DNA from: Actinomycetota bacterium
Lineage (GTDB): Bacteria; Actinomycetota; Acidimicrobiia; Acidimicrobiales; Ilumatobacteraceae
Length of the DNA: 6,486 nucleotides
NCBI GenBank assembly: GCA_009701105.1
Contig: WLKU01000077.1
Location: 1-6,486 of the forward strand
Direction: 5' to 3'
The translations under genes and the position numbers were made by a program. Positions 1-5,800 of this stretch are shown piece after piece. Under the pieces are notes generated by a model, which saw only the letters and a list, made by a program, of their open reading frames with translations, searched no databases and had not been told where the DNA came from. Numbering within the stretch: position 1 is the first letter of the stretch; each line of letters starts with the position of its first letter.

Positions 1-340
1 ACCACGTGGTGACAACAAAGAAGGTTGGGACAACATCGACATCTTCGGATGGTTGGGTTACCCAATGCAGATCAAAGTCAACTTCTTGTGCCGCGACAGC
101 ATTCTTGCCGCACCGCTCGCACTCGACTTGGTGTTGTTCACCGATCTCGCACAACGCGCAGGCATCGGTGGCATTCAAGAGTGGTTGTCGTTCTATTACA
201 AGAGCCCACAAGTTGCACCTGGCCTCAAGCCAGAACACGACTTGTTTGTGCAGTTGGCAAAGCTCAAGAACACGCTTCGTTGGATGATGGGCGAAGACCA
301 GATCACGCACCTGGGCCGCGAGTATTACGACGAGGCCTAA
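1..340 (+). CDS. ino1: Inositol-3-phosphate synthase, C-terminal part (5' end outside window)
   Basis: This is the last 112 codons of a gene that enters from the left edge. The reading frame starts at base 2 and ends at TAA 338-340. The product converts glucose 6-phosphate to 1D-myo-inositol 3-phosphate using NAD; in actinobacteria this feeds phosphatidylinositol and, in some lineages, mycothiol synthesis. The visible part carries the typical bacterial C-terminal block: a DIFGWLGYPMQIKVNFLCRD stretch near the start, then DSILAAPLALDL, GIQEWLSFYYKSP, APGLKPEHDLF and KNTLRWMMGEDQITHLG. It ends in EYYDEA, which looks like a natural C-terminus. The NAD-binding N-terminal domain lies outside the window. 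The assignment comes from recalled family similarity, not a search. A GAGG sequence at 332-335 near the end could serve as a ribosome site for the following gene, but no usual start codon stands behind it. Confidence 0.9.
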   Translation, partial: PRGDNKEGWDNIDIFGWLGYPMQIKVNFLCRDSILAAPLALDLVLFTDLAQRAGIGGIQEWLSFYYKSPQVAPGLKPEHDLFVQLAKLKNTLRWMMGEDQITHLGREYYDEA

Positions 341-347
341 CAACCGT

Positions 348-367
348 CACGCTGTTTATGCAGCGTG
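348..367 (+). terminator. Hairpin after the inositol synthase stop codon, possible terminator
   Basis: Bases 348-354 (CACGCTG) and 361-367 (CAGCGTG) are exact reverse complements around a 6-base loop, giving a 7-bp G+C-rich stem 8 bases after the stop codon. No T-run follows, so it is not a classical intrinsic terminator. Actinobacteria are reported to use hairpins without a T-tract, so termination or mRNA 3'-end protection is possible. It also overlaps codons that look like the N-terminus of the DUF3054 protein, so the stem may be chance or may affect translation of that gene. Confidence 0.35.
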
Positions 368-383
368 TGTCGACATCATTGCG

Positions 384-695
384 GTGGTGTTGTTCGTTGC
401 TATTGGAAGACGTAATCACGACGAGAGCACGGCCATTGACGGCATTGCCACTGTCGCTGCCCCGTTTCTGATTGCCCTTGCTATTGCCTGGATTACTTCG
501 CGTGCTTGGCGCACACCTGGCTCGTGGCGCACAAGCGTGATCGTGTGGCTTATCACCGTTTTTGGCGGGCTCGAGTTGCGCCACTTTGTGTTTGATCGCG
601 GCACTGCCACACCATTTGTGATTGTGGCAACGCTCGTGCTTGGCGCGCTTATTGTTGGCGGCCGCTACGTTCTCAACTTGCGACTTCGGCACTGA
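384..695 (+). CDS. DUF3054 family small membrane protein (true start uncertain)
   Basis: This is a small hydrophobic protein of 103 residues from GTG 384, of unknown function, probably in the cytoplasmic membrane. It matches the recalled DUF3054 pattern: an AIGRRNHDES motif after the first helix, then helices at roughly residues 19-40 (ATVAAPFLIALAIAWITSRA), 48-65 (TSVIVWLITVFGGLELR) and 75-97 (TPFVIVATLVLGALIVGGRY). Starting at GTG 384 removes most of the first helix. The same frame reads HAVYAACVDIIAVV directly upstream (348-389), which fits the family. However, codons 288-383 contain no ATG, GTG or TTG. Possible explanations are a rare ATT or ATC start (375 or 378), a lost start codon, a sequence error, or a genuinely short form. 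The 3' end overlaps the opposing HEPN gene by 23 bp. The gene lies 43 bases after the inositol synthase stop and may share its transcript. Confidence 0.7.
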   Translation: MVLFVAIGRRNHDESTAIDGIATVAAPFLIALAIAWITSRAWRTPGSWRTSVIVWLITVFGGLELRHFVFDRGTATPFVIVATLVLGALIVGGRYVLNLRLRH

Positions 696-1110
696 CCAAA
701 GCCAATACCCGTTCGGCTAAGGCAATCGAATAAGACAGCCGATCGCTACTCGGACTTCGATCAGCATCAATCGGATATTCAATAGCATTTCGAAGTTGAC
801 GAAGATCATTGATCTCTGAATACAACTGGCCGATTGAAGAAGATAATTCTCCTGCACAATTGATGAGCGCGAAATGCCCACCCCTACTTGTGACTCGCAG
901 CCCATGATACGCCAGCAGTGCAGCACATGATTTGCGAGTCGAGTCATAGGCGAGTTGAAATGCCCCATTTACATCATCTGATTTCTGTAAGAGAACCGCG
1001 CTATGCAAGTGTTGGCGTGCATCCTTCAGCAAAAATGCTTGAAGTGTTTTCATTTTTCCAATTCTTTCAAGACGACCGCTTGCGAGAAGCGCTTGTATAT
1101 TTTCAGACAT
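673..1110 (-). CDS. HEPN domain protein (SAV_6107-like), probable toxin of a HEPN-MNT pair
   Basis: This 145-residue protein resembles the SAV_6107-like HEPN family. HEPN proteins are small helical bundles, many of them RNases that act as toxins and are held in check by a neighbouring minimal nucleotidyltransferase. Visible marks are an N-terminal LLASGRLERIG segment (8-18), a helix with DARQHLHSAVLL (30-41), AYDSTRKSCAALLAYHGLR (54-72), SRGGHFALI (75-83), and the likely active-site helix LRQLRNAIEYP (103-113). The usual HEPN RNase motif is R-x4-6-H; here R107 is followed after four residues by Y112, which I recall as normal for this subfamily. The conserved N-terminus supports ATG 1110. No clear ribosome site precedes it, so translation may be coupled to the MNT gene ending 15 bases upstream. 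Toxicity is inferred from gene pairing; a non-toxic RNA-binding role remains possible. Confidence 0.8.
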   Translation of the reverse strand: MSENIQALLASGRLERIGKMKTLQAFLLKDARQHLHSAVLLQKSDDVNGAFQLAYDSTRKSCAALLAYHGLRVTSRGGHFALINCAGELSSSIGQLYSEINDLRQLRNAIEYPIDADRSPSSDRLSYSIALAERVLALVSAEVAS

Positions 1111-1125
1111 ACCAACTTGTGTAAG

Positions 1126-1695
1126 TCAGATGGTCAGATATGGACGCCTTTTCATCTCTTTTTTTAGAGGATCTGTTGATTTGTTTGTCCACCAAGACAT
1201 ACCTCTGTCAATTGCATTGATTTGTTTGCCGATGCGGTCTTGGGCACGTGCGCATGCCTCGCTGAGTTGGGAGTAGTTGGGCTTGCCAAGCACCAACACA
1301 TCAATGTCATTGGGCGCATGGCCAACAACTCCCGCGTACCGAGCTGCCCATGATCCAAAGATGATGATCTGCTCGATTCCCTTCACGTGGGCGAATTCTT
1401 CGGCAATAACTTGTTTGGGGCCGAATGATCTCAACAAAAGTTCGGCCAAGAGTTCGGCATCTCGCGACTCTGCAGACTTGACCAGCCGCACATTTCCGAC
1501 GCGTCGCGACACCACAAGGCCGGCTTGTTCGCTTCGTTCTATTTCGCGTTGCACCGTAGCCAATGAAACACCAGTGCGCTGAGCCAGTTCGGTCAGACTG
1601 CGCTCGGTCGGTGCAGACCACAACACAAGCCCAAGTATTTCAGCCTGTGCGCGCGACCTAAATATGGGCAAGAGTGGCGGTGAAAGAGTTTTCAT
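1126..1695 (-). CDS. Winged-helix plus minimal nucleotidyltransferase (MNT) protein, probable antitoxin and autoregulator
   Basis: The protein has 189 residues from ATG 1695. The N-terminal ~75 residues look like a winged helix-turn-helix of ArsR/MarR type, with SLTELAQRTGVSLATVQREI as the HTH and AGLVVSRRVGNVRLVK as the wing. The second half is a polymerase-beta-like nucleotidyltransferase: IIIFGSWAARYAG (about 110-122) carries the GS motif and NDIDVLVLG (129-137) carries the D-x-D metal ligands. The tail STDPLKKEMKRRPYLTI is also typical of wHTH-MNT proteins. In studied HEPN-MNT pairs the MNT partner neutralises the HEPN protein, in some cases by adding AMP to a tyrosine near the HEPN active site. 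A TTG nine bases upstream (1704) is in frame, but it overlaps the likely -10 box, so ATG 1695, seven bases after that box, is preferred. The gene starts inside a palindrome that its own winged helix may bind. It lies 47 bases downstream of ilvD. Confidence 0.82.
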   Translation of the reverse strand: MKTLSPPLLPIFRSRAQAEILGLVLWSAPTERSLTELAQRTGVSLATVQREIERSEQAGLVVSRRVGNVRLVKSAESRDAELLAELLLRSFGPKQVIAEEFAHVKGIEQIIIFGSWAARYAGVVGHAPNDIDVLVLGKPNYSQLSEACARAQDRIGKQINAIDRGMSWWTNKSTDPLKKEMKRRPYLTI

Positions 1696-1725
1696 TAAAT
1701 GCAATATATCTTGCGTTTAATGAAA
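1690..1725. promoter_or_regulatory. 36-bp near-perfect palindrome, candidate operator of the MNT-HEPN pair
   Basis: Arms 1690-1699 (TTTCATTAAA) and 1716-1725 (TTTAATGAAA) are exact reverse complements. Inner arms 1701-1704 (GCAA) and 1711-1714 (TTGC) also match, and the centre AT/TA pairs too. Only the pairs 1700/1715 and 1705/1710 mismatch, so 32 of 36 bases are symmetric. The palindrome covers the -10-like hexamer and the ATG of the MNT gene, which is where a repressor would block transcription. Binding by the MNT protein's winged helix is inference. Confidence 0.65.
1703..1708 (-). promoter_or_regulatory. Probable -10 element for a leaderless MNT-HEPN transcript
   Basis: On the - strand TATATT (1708 to 1703) is followed by seven bases and then ATG 1695. 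That spacing places the transcription start at or next to the A of the start codon. No Shine-Dalgarno-like sequence precedes the ATG, which fits a leaderless mRNA. No good -35 box is seen; the nearest is TTGCCT (1734 to 1729) with a long 20-base spacer. Confidence 0.5.
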
Positions 1726-1742
1726 TATAGGCAATGAGGCTT

Positions 1743-3452
1743 TTATTCGATGATGTTGGTGATTGCGCCGGTCTCGGCACCCTGCACCAATTTGGCGTAC
1801 TTGGCCAACACGCCACTCGTGTAACGCGCGGGGTTTGGCTTCCAGCCCTTGCGTCGTTCGGCTAACACTTTTTCGTCAACCATCAAGTCAAGAGTTTTTG
1901 TTGGCACGTCGATGCGCACAATGTCGCCATCGTGTGCAAATGCAATTGGTCCGCCATCTGTTGCTTCAGGTGCAACGTGACCAATACAGAAACCCCACGT
2001 GCCACCGCTAAAGCGACCGTCGGTGATGAGCGCGCAATCTGATCCGCGACCAACGCCTTTGAGTGCCCCAGTGATTGCGAGCATCTCGCGCATACCTGGG
2101 CCACCCTTTGGTCCTTCGTAACGAATGATGATCACCGTGCCGGGCTTGATGTCGCCCGCTATCACCGCAGCCATCGCACCGTCTTCGCCGTCGAACACGC
2201 GAGCAGGACCCTCAAATGTCATTTGATCTTTTGTGAGGCCAGCAACTTTGACAACTGCACCGCGCGGTGCAAGTGAACCACTGAGGATGTTGATGCCACC
2301 CTCTGCGTGAATTGGATTGCTCAATGGATGGACAACATCGCCATCAGGTGCTGGCGGATTGATCTCGGCCAAATTTTCGGCCATGGTTTTACCCGTACAC
2401 GTAAGTACGTCGCCATGCAGAAGACCCGCATCAAGCAAATGCTTCATCACAACAGGCACACCACCGATGCGATCGATGTCGGTCATGTGGTACTTGCCGC
2501 CCGGCTTGGTGTCGGCGATGTGCGGAACTTTTGCTGCAATGCGATTGAAATCTTCCAGATCAAGTGCAACGCCTGCCTCGTTGGCAATAGCCAACAAGTG
2601 CAACACCGCATTGGTTGAACCACCGAGTGCATTGACCATTGCGATCGCGTTTTCAAATGCCTTTTTGGTCATGATGTCGCGCGGATAAATGCCGAGACGA
2701 ACAAGATTCATCACGGCTGCACCCGCACGCTCGGCGTCAGACTCACGACGCTTGTCAATTGCTGGTGGCGACGCAGTTCCGGGCAAGCTCATACCGAGAG
2801 CTTCTGCAATCGAACTCATGGTGTTGGCGGTAAACATGCCACCGCAAGCACCTTCGCCAGGGCATGCTGCACGCTCGATCTCGCCAAGTTCTTCTTGGCT
2901 CATGTTTCCTGCCGCGCAAGCACCAATGGCTTCGAACACTGTGGTGATGTCGATGTTTTTGCCATTGTGCACACCTGGCAAGGTGCTGCCGTTGTACACA
3001 AACACGCTTGGCAAATTGAGACGTGCAGCGGCCATCAGCATGCCGGGAATGCTCTTGTCACAACCAGCAAGACCAACGAAACCATCGAAGCGCTCTGCGT
3101 GCACAACTGTTTCGACCGAGTCACAAATAACTTCGCGACTTACAAGCGACGCACGCATGCCTTCGTGACCCATCGAAATGCCGTCACTCACCGTGATAGT
3201 GCCGAACTCGAGAGCGACACCGCCATTTGTGCGAACGCCAACTTTTGCCGAGTCGGCAAGACGACGTAGCGATGCGTTGCACGGAGTTACTTCGTTCCAC
3301 GACGAGGCAATACCGATCTGTGGTTTTACCCAGTCGTCGTCGGTTAAACCAACGGCGCGCAACATTGCGCGGGCTGCAGCCTTTTGATTGCCGTCGGTGA
3401 CATCACGACTGCGGGGCTTGATATCAACGGGGGTTTCTGAAGGCCTTGTCAT
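1743..3452 (-). CDS. ilvD: Dihydroxy-acid dehydratase
   Basis: IlvD dehydrates 2,3-dihydroxy-isovalerate and 2,3-dihydroxy-3-methylvalerate to the 2-keto acids that precede valine, leucine and isoleucine. It is a cytoplasmic iron-sulfur enzyme. The length (569 residues from ATG 3452; 572 from the in-frame TTG 3461) is normal for the family. Counting from the TTG, the three expected cluster cysteines are C61 (TPCN), C134 ([11 protein letters not shown], family signature 1) and C206 ([10 protein letters not shown]). [11 protein letters not shown] (280-290) and the second signature [22 protein letters not shown] (479-500) are intact, and the C-terminus [19 protein letters not shown] is typical. 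ATG 3452 is preferred because the family-like sequence begins right after it; neither start has a clear ribosome site. The gene starts 24 bases after the iron permease stop on the same strand, so cotranscription is likely. A weak TAGCCT (3466 to 3461), 8 bases before the ATG, could be its own -10 box. Confidence 0.96.
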   Translation of the reverse strand: MTRPSETPVDIKPRSRDVTDGNQKAAARAMLRAVGLTDDDWVKPQIGIASSWNEVTPCNASLRRLADSAKVGVRTNGGVALEFGTITVSDGISMGHEGMRASLVSREVICDSVETVVHAERFDGFVGLAGCDKSIPGMLMAAARLNLPSVFVYNGSTLPGVHNGKNIDITTVFEAIGACAAGNMSQEELGEIERAACPGEGACGGMFTANTMSSIAEALGMSLPGTASPPAIDKRRESDAERAGAAVMNLVRLGIYPRDIMTKKAFENAIAMVNALGGSTNAVLHLLAIANEAGVALDLEDFNRIAAKVPHIADTKPGGKYHMTDIDRIGGVPVVMKHLLDAGLLHGDVLTCTGKTMAENLAEINPPAPDGDVVHPLSNPIHAEGGINILSGSLAPRGAVVKVAGLTKDQMTFEGPARVFDGEDGAMAAVIAGDIKPGTVIIIRYEGPKGGPGMREMLAITGALKGVGRGSDCALITDGRFSGGTWGFCIGHVAPEATDGGPIAFAHDGDIVRIDVPTKTLDLMVDEKVLAERRKGWKPNPARYTSGVLAKYAKLVQGAETGAITNIIE

Positions 3453-3476
3453 ATCAATCAAGGCTACTTGCGCAAA

Positions 3477-4283
3477 CTATGCGGCTGACTTCTCCGGCTT
3501 ACGTAGATAGAAATAGAGAGTTGGGGCAAGGAATGCGAAGTATGTGATAACGCGGATGTTCTCGGCTGCTTTGTGCCAACCGAAGAATCCCTTGATGAAG
3601 TCGTAGAAGGTTCCCGATGACCACATGCCGGATTCAACGGTCCAAGCCGGTTGCATTAACCAGCCGTTTTCCCAACCTAAAAATTCGCGATATTCATGAA
3701 CTGATTTTCCAGCAAGACCTGCCGCAAACAGAATCAACAACACGGCCGTCACCGTAAAGAACTTCTTGATATCGATCTTTCGGCCACCGGCAAAAATTGC
3801 TATTCCCAAAGCAACTGCTGCGACTAAACCAATCAAGCCGCCGATAACTACTGAACTTCCTGATGTCGAAGTTGTTTCGGCGCTCAGCAAGAACAGCACC
3901 GTTTCCAGACCTTCACGCACCACAGCAACAAAGGCGATTGTGAACAACGCGGTCTTTGCTGAAGCATCAACCTTGGCTCGCAGTTCAACACTGAGATTTT
4001 GCGAATTCTTGCGCATCCAAAAAATCATTTGTGTGAGCACTGCAGCTGCAACAAGAGCAATCGTGCCCTCAGTTGCATACCCAACTTTGCCATTCAGTCC
4101 ATCTAACGCAAGGTAGACAATGGTTCCTGCGACAAGACAAGAAAGAATTGCTACAGCAGTGCCCCACCAGACATAACGTGCGTCGGCCTTGCGGCCGGTC
4201 TTTGTGAGATACGTCAGCAAGATCGCGACGATCAATGATGCTTCTAGACCTTCGCGCAATGTGATGAGGAAACTGGAGCCCAT
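3477..4283 (-). CDS. FTR1/EfeU-type iron permease
   Basis: This 268-residue integral membrane protein belongs to the FTR1 high-affinity iron permease family, which moves iron across the cytoplasmic membrane. Two REGLE motifs, the iron-binding hallmark, lie at residues 10-14 (TLREGLEASL) and 123-127 (VVREGLETVLF), each in a membrane helix. About seven hydrophobic segments are visible, near 4-24, 41-60, 71-90, 111-133, 145-166, 175-193 and 246-261. The loop before the last helix is rich in Trp (GWENGWLMQPAW, MWSSGTFYDF, FFGWHKAAENIR), as is typical for these permeases. The length is close to other bacterial EfeU proteins. The usual partners EfeO and EfeB are not in this window. ATG 4283 is fixed by an upstream promoter whose -10 box lies seven bases before it, and by the TLREGLE motif following at once. 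An iron box in that promoter indicates iron repression. Confidence 0.93.
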   Translation of the reverse strand: MGSSFLITLREGLEASLIVAILLTYLTKTGRKADARYVWWGTAVAILSCLVAGTIVYLALDGLNGKVGYATEGTIALVAAAVLTQMIFWMRKNSQNLSVELRAKVDASAKTALFTIAFVAVVREGLETVLFLLSAETTSTSGSSVVIGGLIGLVAAVALGIAIFAGGRKIDIKKFFTVTAVLLILFAAGLAGKSVHEYREFLGWENGWLMQPAWTVESGMWSSGTFYDFIKGFFGWHKAAENIRVITYFAFLAPTLYFYLRKPEKSAA

Positions 4284-4290
4284 GAAGTCA

Positions 4291-4320
4291 ATGTTAGGCG
4301 AGCCTAACTACCCCCGTCAA
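4291..4320 (-). promoter_or_regulatory. Leaderless promoter of the iron permease gene
   Basis: On the - strand TTGACG (4320 to 4315) resembles the -35 consensus. It is followed by an 18-base spacer, TAACAT (4296 to 4291) as the -10 box, seven bases, and ATG 4283. The predicted transcript starts at or next to the start codon, and no Shine-Dalgarno sequence is present. The spacer and -10 box carry the iron box, so a bound repressor would exclude RNA polymerase. Confidence 0.7.
4293..4308. promoter_or_regulatory. DtxR/IdeR-type iron box
   Basis: GTTAGGC (4293-4299) and GCCTAAC (4302-4308) form a perfect 7-bp inverted repeat around GA. The TTAGGC-N2-GCCTAA form matches the core of recalled DtxR/IdeR operators (TTAGG...CCTAA symmetry). 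The site lies directly upstream of an iron permease gene and overlaps its -10 box, so the sequence and the context point to repression by an iron-loaded DtxR-family regulator. The regulator gene itself is not in the window. Confidence 0.75.
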
Positions 4321-4339
4321 ATCCTTGTATGTCATTGAG

Positions 4340-5800
4340 TTATCCGCGCTTTTTCTGCAAAATCGCGGTCACTACCTTGCCATCGGCCTTACCTTGCGAC
4401 GACTTCATGATTGCGCCAACCAAAGCGCCCATCGCCTTTTCTTCACCTGCGCAATACTTGGCCCACGCATCTGGCTGGGCTGCAATTGCTGCATCGACCA
4501 TCGCTTCAACTGCAGATGTGTCGAGAGCTTCAAAACCTTTGGTCGCCGCAATCGCAACTGCATCGCCGCCGCCATTGGCAACGATCTCGGAAAGAATTGT
4601 TTTTGCTTGCGTCGCAGTGACTTTTGCATCGCGTTCAAGCAGCGTGAGTGCAGCCAAATCTTTGGCTGGCACTGCAGGGTTTGCACCCGCTTCGGCGAAT
4701 GCTTGTTGCACATACACAAGTGCGCGCGCTGGTTCGCCGCCGGCATCGGCAACGAGTTGCACGTAGTCGTCTTGACCGCGTTCGACGATGACGTACACGG
4801 CTTCGCTTTCTTTGTCGGCACCAGTGAGTTGCGACAATCGTGCGCGGCGCGCGGCAGGCAACATCGGTAGTGATGCACGAATTGATTCGACCCACTCGGT
4901 GCCCGGGTCGAGCAGCACAAGATCGGGCTCTAGAAAATATCTGTAATCGTCGGCGTCTTCTTTGACGCGCAGTGTGTGCGTGCGTCCTTCAGAGTCATCC
5001 CAGTGGCGGGTCTCTTGCCGAATAGTGCCGCCAGACTCGAGCACATCTACTTGGCGACGTGCTTCGTAGTCGATGGCCTTGCCAACCGCACGAATGGAGT
5101 TGACGTTTTTGATTTCACAACGAGTACCAAATGGCTCGCCTGCTTTGCGCACCGAGACGTTGACGTCGCAGCGCATTGAGCCTTCTTCCATTTTTGCATC
5201 GCTCGCACCAACCGCGAGCAAGATGCTGCGCAACTCTGAAACATATTGGCGCGCCTGATCGGCATTGCGAATATCGGGGCGCGAAACAATTTCGACAAGC
5301 GGAACACCAGCACGATTGAAGTCGACAAGCGAATAATCGCTGCCGTGAATACGGCCACTTGTGCCACCAAAGTGTGTCGACTTGCCGGTGTCTTCTTCGA
5401 GGTGAGCGCGCTCAATACCAATGCGTACATCACCCGGCAGCATCATGAACCCATCAATGTTGATCGGTTGGTCGTACTGCGTGATTTGGTAAGCCTTTGC
5501 GAGGTCTTGGTAAAAGTAGTTTTTGCGGTGGAAGGTGCTTGCTTGCACTGTGCAATTGAGCGCTAGGCCAAGGCGTATCGCAAGCTCGACCGCGCGACGG
5601 TTGATCACAGGAAGCGCGCCAGGCAAACCGAGAGTTACAGGATCGATGTTGGTGTTTGGTTCGTCACCAAAATGGTTTGGACTTGCCGAGAACAATTTGG
5701 TTTTGGTGTCTAACTCGACGTGAACTTCTAGACCAATCACCATCTCCCAGCCGTTTGGCAAAATAGTTGCGTGTGATGGAGCAGATGATGCGTTGCTCAT
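4340..5800 (-). CDS. gatB: Aspartyl/glutamyl-tRNA(Asn/Gln) amidotransferase subunit B
   Basis: GatB is the subunit of the GatCAB complex that binds the mischarged Glu-tRNA(Gln) or Asp-tRNA(Asn) and activates the amino acid with ATP, so that ammonia delivered from GatA amidates it. It is cytoplasmic. The 486 residues match the usual family length. Visible blocks are VIGLEVHVELDTKTKLFSAS (21-40), DPVTLGLPGALPVIN (53-67), KNYFYQDLAKAYQITQYD (93-110), HLEEDTGKS (133-141), the family signature LVDFNRAGVPLVEIVSRPD (158-176), KMEEGSMRCDVNVS (203-216), RCEIKNVNS (227-235) and KEDADDYRYFLEPDL (280-294). The C-terminal ~150 residues form the helical GatB/YqeY tail domain that contacts tRNA. The start overlaps the gatA stop as ATGA, with GGAG 8 bases upstream, so the two are translationally coupled. 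There is no obvious terminator after the stop codon, only 56 bases before the iron permease start. Confidence 0.97.
   Translation of the reverse strand: MSNASSAPSHATILPNGWEMVIGLEVHVELDTKTKLFSASPNHFGDEPNTNIDPVTLGLPGALPVINRRAVELAIRLGLALNCTVQASTFHRKNYFYQDLAKAYQITQYDQPINIDGFMMLPGDVRIGIERAHLEEDTGKSTHFGGTSGRIHGSDYSLVDFNRAGVPLVEIVSRPDIRNADQARQYVSELRSILLAVGASDAKMEEGSMRCDVNVSVRKAGEPFGTRCEIKNVNSIRAVGKAIDYEARRQVDVLESGGTIRQETRHWDDSEGRTHTLRVKEDADDYRYFLEPDLVLLDPGTEWVESIRASLPMLPAARRARLSQLTGADKESEAVYVIVERGQDDYVQLVADAGGEPARALVYVQQAFAEAGANPAVPAKDLAALTLLERDAKVTATQAKTILSEIVANGGGDAVAIAATKGFEALDTSAVEAMVDAAIAAQPDAWAKYCAGEEKAMGALVGAIMKSSQGKADGKVVTAILQKKRG

Noticed and set aside
25..471. Open frame on the + strand with an ATG at 358 that could start a protein over the DUF3054 N-terminus
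   Set aside because: It runs out of frame across both the inositol synthase and DUF3054 genes, and its translation shows no family-like or membrane pattern.
1729..1745. AGGC/GCCT-like repeats and a short A/T run just after the ilvD stop, considered as a terminator
   Set aside because: The segments do not form a continuous stem of useful length, and no hairpin plus T-run can be drawn.
3468..3475. Eight-base palindrome TTGCGCAA just upstream of ilvD
   Set aside because: It is too short to stand out from chance, and there is no matching promoter geometry to support an operator.
4405..4920. Long open frames on both strands overlapping gatB and similar ones inside ilvD
   Set aside because: They are shadow frames of strongly recognisable genes, with Arg/Cys/His/Ser-rich low-sense translations and no domain pattern.
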